Shown here one piece after another: positions 1-6,694 of a stretch of 64,000 nucleotides of DNA. Source of the stretch: an uncultured Ruminococcus sp. (GTDB taxonomy: Bacteria; Bacillota; Clostridia; Oscillospirales; Acutalibacteraceae); contig CADCNI010000001.1 in the NCBI GenBank assembly GCA_902802795.1, forward strand, positions 62,001-126,000, written 5' to 3'. A program made the translations under genes and the position numbers. Positions within the stretch are counted from its first letter, which is position 1. Each line of letters begins with the position of its first letter. The notes below the pieces were generated by a model, which worked only from the letters and a program-made list of their open reading frames with translations, was not told the DNA's origin and searched no databases.

Positions 1-404
1 AGCGGGCGGCGCACATGCTGGGACGGCTTTTCAGTTATCGGCTGGAGGTTGTACACGGGCGACAGCTCGGGCGACAACTCGGTACCCCCACCATTAATCA
101 GTATTTTCCCGATCATTTCCTGATTCCGCGCTATGGCGTTTACGCATCCGTGACCGAAATAGGGGACAGGCGCTATTCTTCCGTAACCAATATCGGCGTT
201 AAACCGACCGTTGGATGGCATCAGCCGCTCAGCGAAACATGGATTCCCGATTTTTCGGGCGATTTGTACGGGCAATTGGTTCGCGTCAGCCTTGTCAGTT
301 TTATGCGGGATGAGTGCAAATTTGATTCGATTGAGATATTGAAGCAGGCGATTTTGCAGGACGGTGTTAATTCAAATCACTTGACAGCAGACTACATACA
401 GTAA
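1..404 (+). CDS. ribF: Riboflavin kinase/FAD synthetase, C-terminal part (5' truncated)
   Basis: The reading frame is open from the window edge, so the N-terminal FAD synthetase half lies outside. What remains is the riboflavin kinase domain, which phosphorylates riboflavin to FMN in the cytoplasm. The signature VVHGRQLGRQLGTPTIN (flavin and ATP binding, with the PTxN motif) sits near the start, followed by the beta-barrel stretch YGVYASV and TNIGVKPTVG typical of the family. The C-terminal part is a little unusual: the usual E-x-H segment reads ETWIPDFSGDLYG. The stop at 402-404 is followed 28 bases later by a thioesterase gene on the same strand, so they may be cotranscribed. Identification rests on these motifs. 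Confidence 0.88.
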   Translation, partial: RAAHMLGRLFSYRLEVVHGRQLGRQLGTPTINQYFPDHFLIPRYGVYASVTEIGDRRYSSVTNIGVKPTVGWHQPLSETWIPDFSGDLYGQLVRVSLVSFMRDECKFDSIEILKQAILQDGVNSNHLTADYIQ

Positions 405-432
405 TAAGAATTTAGCAAAGAAAGGAGAACAT

Positions 433-825
433 ATGGAATTTGATCCCGAAACACATACCGTCTCCAGCGTCGTCACAGATGAAATGCTGGAAACCAGTCT
501 CGGATGCGGCGATACGGATACCTATGCCATCGGTATGATGGTTTCCCTGATGGAGCAGGCCGCCAAGGAACTGGCCGCCCGGTATCTGCCGGAGGGGTAT
601 ACGTCGGTGGGCGTCATGCTCAACACCACCCATGTCGCGCCGACAGTCGCAGGCGGCGAGGTGCGCGCAACGGCTACGCTTCTGGAACGCTCAGACGGAC
701 AGTTTTATTTTGAGATTATTGCAAGTGACTGCATGGGAACCATAGGAGAAGCCACTCATCATCGTGTAGCGGTTTCTCTGGCACGGTTCAACGAAAGAGC
801 GAAAAAGAGAGGATGTCTGCGATGA
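433..825 (+). CDS. Hotdog-fold thioesterase, FlK-like
   Basis: 130-residue single-domain protein resembling the fluoroacetyl-CoA thioesterase (FlK)-like hotdog family: an early segment around VTDEMLETSLGCGDTDTYA, the central helix with MVSLMEQAAKELAA, then the strand region TSVGVMLNTTHVAPTVAGGEVRATATL. Family members hydrolyse acyl-CoA thioesters; the substrate here cannot be read from sequence. An AAAGGAG ribosome site lies 5-6 bases before the ATG. The 3' end overlaps the next gene's frame, suggesting a ribF-thioesterase-HAD transcription unit. A housekeeping role in removing unwanted acyl-CoAs is inference. Confidence 0.8.
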   Translation: MEFDPETHTVSSVVTDEMLETSLGCGDTDTYAIGMMVSLMEQAAKELAARYLPEGYTSVGVMLNTTHVAPTVAGGEVRATATLLERSDGQFYFEIIASDCMGTIGEATHHRVAVSLARFNERAKKRGCLR

Positions 826-1487
826 ATGCGATTCGCTGCGTGTTGTTTGATCTGGACGGAACTCTTTTTGATTCATCCAAGGGCATAATATCGTGCTACA
901 AACGCGGGCTGGAACACTTTGGTATAACCGTAAAAGATGACAGCGAACTGAACAAAGTGCTGGGACCTTCTCTTTACATCAGCTACCATGATTTTTTTGG
1001 ATTGGAAGGCGAGCAGGTCAGTGAGGCGGTACGAATTTACCGCGAACACTACAACGCAGAAGGAATTTACCAGGTTCGCCTGTATGACGGCATAGAAGAC
1101 TTACTGAAGTCTTTGAAGCAAAATAGCTTTACAATATGTCTTGCCACTTCCAAGCCGCAGGTTATGGCGGAAAAAATCCTTGGATTTTCGGGGCTAAGAC
1201 ACTATTTTGACGCGGTGTGCGGCGCTAATCTTGATGGCAGTCGCAGCGACAAGGTTGAATTGATTGAGTACGCTATGAAGCAAGTTAGCTTTACAGATAA
1301 AAACGGGGTTGTTATGATAGGTGACCGCTTTTACGACGTCGCGGGCGCTGCAAAAGCGGGAGTGCATTCCATCGGTGTCACCTATGGCTTCGGCAGCAGG
1401 GAAGAACTTGAGAACGCGGGAGCAGAGCAGATCGCGAATTCTCCCGAAGACGTTGCCCGTTTCCTTATCGGACGCAGGAAACATTAA
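822..1487 (+). CDS. HAD-family phosphatase (phosphoglycolate phosphatase-like)
   Basis: Haloacid dehalogenase superfamily hydrolase of about 221 residues. Motif I is CVLFDLDGTLFDS with the nucleophilic Asp; motif II is the Thr/Ser in CLATSKPQ; the Lys lies in GSRSDKVELIEYA; motif IV is MIGDRFYDVAGA, with the GDxxxD metal-binding pattern. The helical cap between motifs I and II is the type seen in Gph/PpaX phosphatases. I chose ATG 822 rather than 813, because the purine-rich ribosome site (aagagagga) abuts 813 but is correctly spaced for 822. The start overlaps the stop of the thioesterase, implying coupling. The substrate is not determinable; phosphoglycolate or a sugar phosphate are likely. 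Confidence 0.85.
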   Translation: MNAIRCVLFDLDGTLFDSSKGIISCYKRGLEHFGITVKDDSELNKVLGPSLYISYHDFFGLEGEQVSEAVRIYREHYNAEGIYQVRLYDGIEDLLKSLKQNSFTICLATSKPQVMAEKILGFSGLRHYFDAVCGANLDGSRSDKVELIEYAMKQVSFTDKNGVVMIGDRFYDVAGAAKAGVHSIGVTYGFGSREELENAGAEQIANSPEDVARFLIGRRKH

Positions 1488-1517
1488 AAATGAATCGGAT
1501 AAATGTCGAAATAATTC

Positions 1518-1546
1518 TTGACATTACACCGTGTTGCGTGTAAAAT
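1518..1546 (+). promoter_or_regulatory. Promoter for coaX
   Basis: TTGACA at 1518-1523 and TAAAAT at 1541-1546 are separated by 17 bases. A dyad (TTACAC, 8 bases, GTGTAA; 1524-1529 and 1538-1543) lies inside the spacer and overlaps the -10 box, so it could be a repressor site; that part is inference. Confidence 0.6.
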
Positions 1547-1648
1547 ATAGGCTATGAATAAGTGACATTGTGATATCGAGACACTGCACAAAGACCATAG
1601 CTTGATGAGGTTGTCAGAAAAATGTTAAATGAATGAGGGGGCAGCAGA

Positions 1649-2422
1649 ATGCTTTTGGCTGTAGACATTGGAAATACCAACATTACCGTTGGCGTGTATG
1701 ACGGTGACAATTTAAATTTTACGGCGCGTATCGCTACCGACCCTAACCGCACCGGCGATCAATATGCTGTGGAACTGATGGGAATTTTCAATCTTTATAG
1801 CTGTGACAGAACACAGCTTGACGGTGCGATTGTTTCTTCTGTAACGCCTGCCGTAACGCATGCCATTTGTGACGCTATCCAAAAGACCGTAGGGGTTGAG
1901 CCTCTCATTGTCGGTCCCGGTATTAAAACAGGGCTGAACATCGCCATCAATGACCCGGCCGAATTGGGTGCTGATCTGCTGGCGGCCTCTGTGTCGGCCT
2001 TGCACAAGTATCCGTTACCCAATGCTGTCTGCGATCTGGGAACGGCGAGCACGATTTTTGTCATTGACAAGGACGGAAAGATGATCGGCGGCATTATCTA
2101 TCCCGGCATCCGCACCTCGCTCATGGCGTTAGTGAACAATGCGGCGCTTCTGCCGCAGATCAGTTATGGTACACAAAAGCGTGTGATCGGTCGCAATACG
2201 ATCGAATGCATGCAGTCGGGTTTGATTCTTGGCGCCGCATCGCTTTTGGACGGAATGCTCGATAGGGTAGAGGAGGAACTCGGAATGCCCGTGACGGCTG
2301 TTGCCACGGGAGGCTTTTCCGCAGACATTATCCGCAACTGCAAGCGTGATTTCATTCTGGATGAAAATCTGGTTCTGGACGGCTTGAAGATCCTGTATGA
2401 AAAGAACAAGAAAAACAAATAA
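1649..2422 (+). CDS. coaX: Type III pantothenate kinase
   Basis: 257 residues, the usual CoaX length. It phosphorylates pantothenate, the first step of coenzyme A synthesis, and unlike type I enzymes is not feedback-inhibited by CoA. The acetate/sugar kinase fold signature LAVDIGNTNITVGVYDGDNL is at the very N-terminus (phosphate 1 motif), followed by GADLLAASVSAL, the catalytic-region DLGTASTIFVID and GGIIYPGIRTS, and the C-terminal adenosine motif AVATGGFS. The ribosome site GAGGGGG precedes the ATG. It has its own promoter upstream. An ECF transporter S component follows, which may import the vitamin substrate. Confidence 0.95.
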   Translation: MLLAVDIGNTNITVGVYDGDNLNFTARIATDPNRTGDQYAVELMGIFNLYSCDRTQLDGAIVSSVTPAVTHAICDAIQKTVGVEPLIVGPGIKTGLNIAINDPAELGADLLAASVSALHKYPLPNAVCDLGTASTIFVIDKDGKMIGGIIYPGIRTSLMALVNNAALLPQISYGTQKRVIGRNTIECMQSGLILGAASLLDGMLDRVEEELGMPVTAVATGGFSADIIRNCKRDFILDENLVLDGLKILYEKNKKNK

Positions 2423-2532
2423 TATAATAAAACATTATTTTGCTATTGCAGGCGGGTATTTTCCGCTTTCAATATAATTTTATTATGCGCTGTATCTTTA
2501 TTTAAAAAGAACGGCAGCAGGAGGTAATTTTT

Positions 2533-3117
2533 ATGAAGAAAGTTGACACCAAGAAACTCGTTGGCGTCGCGCTGATCACAGCCATTGTCGTTGTGCTTCA
2601 GCTCATCGGCGGAGGCATCCGTTTCGGAGCCTTCTCCATCACACTCAGCCTGGTACCCATTGTGATCGGGGCAGCGCTATACGGCAGAGCCGCAGGCGCA
2701 TGGCTCGGTTTCGTATTCGGCTGCATGACGCTGCTCGATGCGGCGGCGTTCTTTGCGGTCAATGTACCCGGTACGATTATCGTGTGTCTCTTGAAAGGCA
2801 CGTTGGCAGGTTTCCTCGCCGGTCTCGTCTACAGTCTGGTAGAGAAGAAGAGCGTCACCTTAGGTGTGGCACTGGCCGCTTTAACCTGCCCTGTGGTCAA
2901 CACGGGCACGTTCCTGCTGGGCTGCTCGGTATTCTTCCTTGACACTGTCAAAGGTTGGGCAGAGGCGCTTGGTTTTGGCAGCCATGTGTTTGGCTACATG
3001 ATTTTTGGTCTGGTGGGCGTCAATTTCCTTATTGAGCTGGCTGTCAATATCATTCTTAGCCCGGCAATTGTCCGATTGATCAAGGCAGGGGAGAAAGCAC
3101 AGATTAAAAGTGTCTGA
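2533..3117 (+). CDS. ECF transporter substrate-binding (S) membrane component
   Basis: 194-residue polytopic membrane protein with about six hydrophobic segments and the short positively charged N-terminus (KKVDTKKLVGVALITAIVVVLQL) typical of ECF S components, which bind a vitamin in the membrane and dock on the shared EcfAAT energising module (not in this window). The family is clear; the vitamin is not. Its position directly behind coaX makes pantothenate the first guess (PanT-like), with riboflavin another possibility since ribF is near. An AGCAGGAGG ribosome site precedes the ATG. The 110-base gap from coaX holds an AT-rich stretch without a clear promoter. Confidence 0.8.
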   Translation: MKKVDTKKLVGVALITAIVVVLQLIGGGIRFGAFSITLSLVPIVIGAALYGRAAGAWLGFVFGCMTLLDAAAFFAVNVPGTIIVCLLKGTLAGFLAGLVYSLVEKKSVTLGVALAALTCPVVNTGTFLLGCSVFFLDTVKGWAEALGFGSHVFGYMIFGLVGVNFLIELAVNIILSPAIVRLIKAGEKAQIKSV

Positions 3118-3183
3118 TTACCTGACGAGCCTTTAACGCAGGTTCCAAGGTCAGGTAGCCAAAGGTAACCGGAATGATAGACG

Positions 3184-3222
3184 AACCACCAGTCATTTTC
3201 TTTTATCGAATGACTGGTGGTT
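3184..3222 (+). terminator. Rho-independent terminator of the coaX/ECF unit
   Basis: Perfect 14-bp stem (AACCACCAGTCATT, 3184-3197, with its complement at 3209-3222) followed by TTGTTGTT on the + strand. Confidence 0.85.
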
Positions 3223-3240
3223 TTGTTGTTCCGCAAAAAC

Positions 3241-3290
3241 AAAAAATGCAGAAAAACCTATCGTGCCAAGCGCGGTTTTTCTGCATTTTT
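3241..3290 (-). terminator. Bidirectional-type terminator between convergent genes
   Basis: A 17-bp stem (AAAAATGCAGAAAAACC with its complement near 3274-3290) has A-rich and T-rich flanks, so it can work in both directions. It lies 19 bases beyond the stop of the minus-strand gene at 3309. Confidence 0.8.
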
Positions 3291-3308
3291 GGGCGGATGA
3301 AGAAATCA

Positions 3309-5090
3309 TCAATTGGATGGAACAGCGGGTTCGCGGTCGTTTTTGATCATCAGCCACTCGGCATTTTCCTCCAAGGCTTCAATACCAAACTGTTTAAAGA
3401 TTTCCGTTGCCTTACTGTTATCGACGTCATAATCCTGTACCGCTTTTTGCGCCAGAAATTGACAGTAGGAATATTTTGACGCCAGTTCCTGATAGGCATT
3501 AAGTTGGTTGTTGGTGGTGACGATAATCGTCAGAATATTGATAATACCAATGGCAAAGACAAACCAATTTTCATGACCAAAATCAAAATGCCGGATGCAA
3601 AAGGCCAATACAACTGAAAGGATAATGGCGAAAACGGTAAAGCCAAGGGTGATTTGCTTGGAATGGCGGTTCTTTACCGAAAACCTGCTGATTCGACTGG
3701 TAAAAAAACCAAGCTGTTCCGGAGGATTGGAAGGACAGCCAGCCGGAAGATCGGTCACATATTTTCCGCTTTCATCTTTTTTCAAAAGCGTCCCCAGCCA
3801 TTCGGTTTTGATATAGTCGTTTTCCGGGTGATAAGAGGGCATGGGTTGTGCCTCCAGATAGGACGAGCCGTCAGTATTATTCTTCATCAGATAATCCGTT
3901 ACATACCACGCTCTAAACGCCTGCGCTGCCCAAAACATATCTTTCTGAAATTTCACAGTATAATTGGAGCCGACGCATTCATTGATATTAGCGGCATACC
4001 AATAACACTGCACACGCATTCCCTCAGCTAAGGAACGAAATTCCAAATAATCGTTATGCGCGTTGACACTTTTCACAAAGATCCAGTAGAAAAGATACGC
4101 TGCGACAATAAAGACAAGATACGCAACCAATAGCCAATAATCGTCTGTCAGATCAGAATAGGCCGAGAAAAAGCCAAACGCGATAACGGCCAGCGTCATC
4201 AGAATTCTGTTTTGCAGATTCTGCGTTTTCTGCGCTTTCATGGAAATCAGATCATAGTAAATTTCGCGCAGGTTGGCGATATTGACATAATCGGGAAGCC
4301 ACTTATGATCCTGATGATGCCACGGAAGAAGATCATAAATATTGTCTGTCTGTTGGTCTACTTTTTGGCTGAAAGCAATGATTTGCCGATTGAATTTCTT
4401 GATTTTTAACGCGCTTGCTTTGAAGTTTCTGCGCTTGTCGTCTTTGTGTTTTTTCCACCAATTCTGATCAATATATCGACTGCGGCTGAACCACGGCTCA
4501 TTGTCATTAATCGTTTCCAACATATGAGGATAAATTTCGCGTACCTCATAATTGATGGACGGCAACGTGCCTTGGCTGTCGTCCGGCAGCACAATCTGAA
4601 AAATCGGACGGTTTTCCGGAAATCGGAGTCGATAATCTTGGGACGGTGTATCGGCCGTGCTCAAAATATTTCTGATGGCCGTATAAACCGCACTCTCGGT
4701 ATCTGTGATACCATCCCACGCGGTGATAGTAACCCAACAGTATTCTTTCATCTCTTTTTCAGAGGAATATACCAGTTTCGCGCCGTAACGCTCCTGGAGC
4801 AGGGTGGTAATATAACCGGCCACCCGATTGCCGCCCGGCGTCATCACAATTAATTGATTGTGGCTTGACGTTTTGCTGCCGGATGTAAACCTACCGAACC
4901 AACGGCCAAGCTGTTTCATTATTTCTTCCACCGCGGCTGTCAGCCTGCTTTCGTCAAATGTAACTACATTCTGCGCGAGAACGCCAATATTTACCGGCAT
5001 ACAGTAATTAATATTATCAGATTTACCTGCACCCATCCATTCCTCACGGAGTTGTTGAAAATTTTTTGCTTCATTGTCCGTTTTCGCCAT
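3309..5090 (-). CDS. Four-TM protein with SLOG-like N-terminal domain (2TM effector candidate)
   Basis: 593 residues from ATG 5090, which has a GGGAGA ribosome site 8 bases upstream; an extension to 5177 has none. The N-terminal 230 residues look like an alpha/beta nucleotide-binding fold: near residues 80-108 the run QLIVMTPGGNRVAGYITTLL ends in a strand (AKLVYSS), and NRPIFQIVLP follows near 170-180, which recalls SLOG/LSDAT-type Rossmann domains that sense nucleotides. Two hydrophobic hairpins follow, at about 295-340 and 480-527, each with charged cytoplasmic helices, as in SLATT/2TM effector modules used in nucleotide-triggered defence. The exact family is not proven. It is monocistronic, convergent with coaX-ECF and divergent from xerC. 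A membrane pore or sensor role is inference. Confidence 0.6.
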   Translation of the reverse strand: MAKTDNEAKNFQQLREEWMGAGKSDNINYCMPVNIGVLAQNVVTFDESRLTAAVEEIMKQLGRWFGRFTSGSKTSSHNQLIVMTPGGNRVAGYITTLLQERYGAKLVYSSEKEMKEYCWVTITAWDGITDTESAVYTAIRNILSTADTPSQDYRLRFPENRPIFQIVLPDDSQGTLPSINYEVREIYPHMLETINDNEPWFSRSRYIDQNWWKKHKDDKRRNFKASALKIKKFNRQIIAFSQKVDQQTDNIYDLLPWHHQDHKWLPDYVNIANLREIYYDLISMKAQKTQNLQNRILMTLAVIAFGFFSAYSDLTDDYWLLVAYLVFIVAAYLFYWIFVKSVNAHNDYLEFRSLAEGMRVQCYWYAANINECVGSNYTVKFQKDMFWAAQAFRAWYVTDYLMKNNTDGSSYLEAQPMPSYHPENDYIKTEWLGTLLKKDESGKYVTDLPAGCPSNPPEQLGFFTSRISRFSVKNRHSKQITLGFTVFAIILSVVLAFCIRHFDFGHENWFVFAIGIINILTIIVTTNNQLNAYQELASKYSYCQFLAQKAVQDYDVDNSKATEIFKQFGIEALEENAEWLMIKNDREPAVPSN

Positions 5091-5221
5091 AACATTTTCT
5101 CCCACTTTCACTTTTTTTATCATTATTATAGTAGGTTTCATATAATATTGCAAGTATGTTAAGGAAAAAAGAATCAATTATTATTCGGATTCTCGTTTTA
5201 TTTCAAAAGACAGTAGGGGAC

Positions 5222-5250
5222 TTGACAAATGCCCCCGTTTCCTTTATAAT
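5222..5250 (+). promoter_or_regulatory. Perfect consensus sigma-A promoter before the recombinase
   Basis: TTGACA (5222-5227), 17-base spacer, TATAAT (5245-5250). Both hexamers match consensus exactly, predicting strong basal activity and start near 5257. Confidence 0.85.
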
Positions 5251-5254
5251 AAAA

Positions 5255-5280
5255 TTATACTAAATGAATATTTAGTATAA
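5255..5280. promoter_or_regulatory. Palindrome at the transcription start, operator candidate
   Basis: An 11-bp perfect inverted repeat (TTATACTAAAT / ATTTAGTATAA) around a 4-base centre begins 4 bases after the -10 box and spans the expected start point. The position fits a repressor site; an RNA hairpin at the 5' end is the alternative. Confidence 0.55.
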
Positions 5281-5286
5281 TTGAGG

Positions 5287-5304
5287 GGAGGGCAAAAGCC
5301 CTCC
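5287..5304 (+). other. Stable leader hairpin (GGAGGGC-AAAA-GCCCTCC)
   Basis: A 7-bp GC-rich stem with an AAAA loop in the recombinase leader. No T-run follows, so it is not a terminator; it could stabilise the mRNA or sequester a site. Confidence 0.6.
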
Positions 5305-5358
5305 GTCCGGATATTTTGCTATAAAGGAGAATTTATATAACACAGAGCAAGTGCAATT

Positions 5359-5436
5359 ATGATAAATCGTTACCCTGAAGCGAAGTTGAACAAAGCCGAT
5401 AGGCACGGATTTTTACATAAAAAGGAGTGTAAATGA
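5359..5436 (+). CDS. Possible 25-residue leader ORF
   Basis: ATG 5359 opens a 25-codon frame (MINRYPEAKLNKADRHGFLH...) that ends in TGA at 5434-5436, overlapping the next ATG (5433) as ATGA. A good ribosome site (AAAGGAGA, 5323-5330) lies about 28 bases upstream, which is too far for this ATG, so initiation is uncertain. Listed because of the overlap chain into the recombinase gene. Confidence 0.25.
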   Translation: MINRYPEAKLNKADRHGFLHKKECK

Positions 5437-5459
5437 AGCCATGCGAATGGATTATATGA
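5433..5459 (+). CDS. Eight-residue leader peptide MKPCEWII
   Basis: ATG 5433 has the best ribosome site in the region (AAAGGAG, 5421-5427, 5 bases away). The frame reads MKPCEWII and stops at TGA 5457-5459, overlapping ATG 5456 of the recombinase as ATGA. The recombinase start itself lies 28 bases from the ribosome site, so its translation may depend on termination of this peptide. Confidence 0.45.
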   Translation: MKPCEWII

Positions 5460-6424
5460 ATGAGTGTCCGACGATATTGAGAGAATATTTCGGATACATG
5501 GAGACGATCAAAGGCAAATCAGAAAAGACAGTTGAAGGATATTTCATAGACTTGCGTTCATTCTTCCGATACTTGAAGCTGTCACGCGGACTTGTTTCAA
5601 AAGACGAAGAATTTGAAAAGATACCAATTGATGATGTAACGCTTGAAATGATTGAGTCGGTGAGCCTTACAGAAGTCTTTGAGTACATGAACTTTTTAAA
5701 GACAGTGCGTGGCAACAACAATAACACAAGGTCACGCAAATGCTCATCACTGCGTTCCTTCTACAAATATCTCTACACGGTGACAGGCAAAATCAAGACG
5801 AATCCCGTGGAAGAGCTTAGCAATCCGAAGCTGCCAAAACGTCTGCCGAAGTATCTTGATCTGGAGCAAAGCATTGACCTTTTAGAGAGCGTAGACGGTC
5901 CGTACAAGGAGCGCGACTACTGCATACTAACATTATTCCTGAACTGCGGCATGCGTCTCTCAGAGCTTGTAGGCATCAATTACAACGACATACGCTCGGA
6001 CAACACGCTTGTGATCACAGGCAAAGGCAACAAACAACGCATGGTTTACCTGAACGAAGCTTGCATTAATTCGATTGAAGCGTATAGAAAAGTACGTCCA
6101 GTAGACGGTATCGTGTATTCAGACCGCAACGCGCTTTTCATCAGCCGCAACAAGCGCCGCATCTCCCCCAAGACCGTGCAATGGCTTGTGAAAAAATATT
6201 TGAAAGGAATCAACATGGACGAAGGATTTTCGGTACACAAACTGCGCCACACCGCCGCGACACTGATGTATCAGCAAGGCGGCGTAGACACCCGTGTATT
6301 GAAGGACATCTTAGGACACGAGAACTTAGGCACCACTGAAATCTACACGCATCTGTCCAACGCACAGGTGAAGTCCGCGATAGAGAGCAACCCTCTCGCC
6401 CACCTCGATCGCAGCAAGAAGTAG
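5456..6424 (+). CDS. xerC: Tyrosine recombinase, XerC-like
   Basis: 322 residues from ATG 5456, the start that fits the family N-terminus (MNECPTILREYFGYME); upstream ATGs at 5441 and 5447 are possible. The N-terminal SAM-like core-binding domain covers about 1-105, the catalytic domain 120-315. The full active set is visible: Arg167 (GMRLSEL), Lys190 (GKGNKQR), His261 and Arg264 (HKLRHT), His288 (GHENLG) and the nucleophile Tyr297 (TEIYTHL). XerC/D enzymes resolve chromosome dimers at dif sites. The sequence matches the chromosomal type common in Clostridia more than phage integrases, and no att sites or phage genes are adjacent. Expression appears to run through the leader ORFs described separately. 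Confidence 0.85.
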   Translation: MNECPTILREYFGYMETIKGKSEKTVEGYFIDLRSFFRYLKLSRGLVSKDEEFEKIPIDDVTLEMIESVSLTEVFEYMNFLKTVRGNNNNTRSRKCSSLRSFYKYLYTVTGKIKTNPVEELSNPKLPKRLPKYLDLEQSIDLLESVDGPYKERDYCILTLFLNCGMRLSELVGINYNDIRSDNTLVITGKGNKQRMVYLNEACINSIEAYRKVRPVDGIVYSDRNALFISRNKRRISPKTVQWLVKKYLKGINMDEGFSVHKLRHTAATLMYQQGGVDTRVLKDILGHENLGTTEIYTHLSNAQVKSAIESNPLAHLDRSKK

Positions 6425-6545
6425 ACGGCGGCGCGGCTGGCGTGGTTACAACAATTGCTTCTCCAGTATAGAGATATGGATGTTCAATATAATATGATTG
6501 TTCAATATAATGTGAATATTTTTTTATTACCTCTGTATGTGTCAT
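6210..6545 (-). CDS. Questionable small ORF with a perfect Shine-Dalgarno
   Basis: On the minus strand AAGGAGGT (6552-6559) sits 6 bases before ATG 6545, an ideal initiation site. The frame runs 111 residues, beginning MTHTEVIKKYSHYIEQSYYI, but its C-terminal two thirds are antisense to the end of xerC and look like non-coding translation (Arg, Cys and Ser rich). The first 40 residues, encoded in the intergenic gap, contain a short repeat (HYIEQSYYIEHPY) mirrored in DNA as TGTTCAATATAAT twice. It may be a real short protein whose end was lost, or a remnant. Confidence 0.3.
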   Translation of the reverse strand: MTHTEVIKKYSHYIEQSYYIEHPYLYTGEAIVVTTPAAPPSTSCCDRGGREGCSLSRTSPVRWTDACRFQWCLSSRVLRCPSIHGCLRRLADTSVSRRCGAVCVPKILRPC

Positions 6546-6611
6546 GTTTTTACCTCCTTCACCAACAAAACAACTGAGCGCCATAAAAGGGGGCAAGTTT
6601 TTTCTTTTTTT

Positions 6612-6662
6612 TCAAAAAAACACCCACAAATCTGTTCCGTATGAACAAACCTGTGGGTGTTT
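6612..6662 (-). terminator. Terminator of the ispH-S1 gene
   Basis: An 11-bp stem (6618-6628 with 6652-6662, TGTGGGTGTTT on the + strand), followed in the minus direction by seven T residues and more T-rich sequence. Confidence 0.88.
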
Positions 6663-6694
6663 GGTTTTACATGTAGTAGTCAGACGACCCGGAA

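Noticed and set aside
5441..6424. xerC as a phage or ICE integrase
   Set aside because: No attachment sites, excisionase or phage genes are nearby, and the sequence resembles chromosomal XerC of Clostridia.
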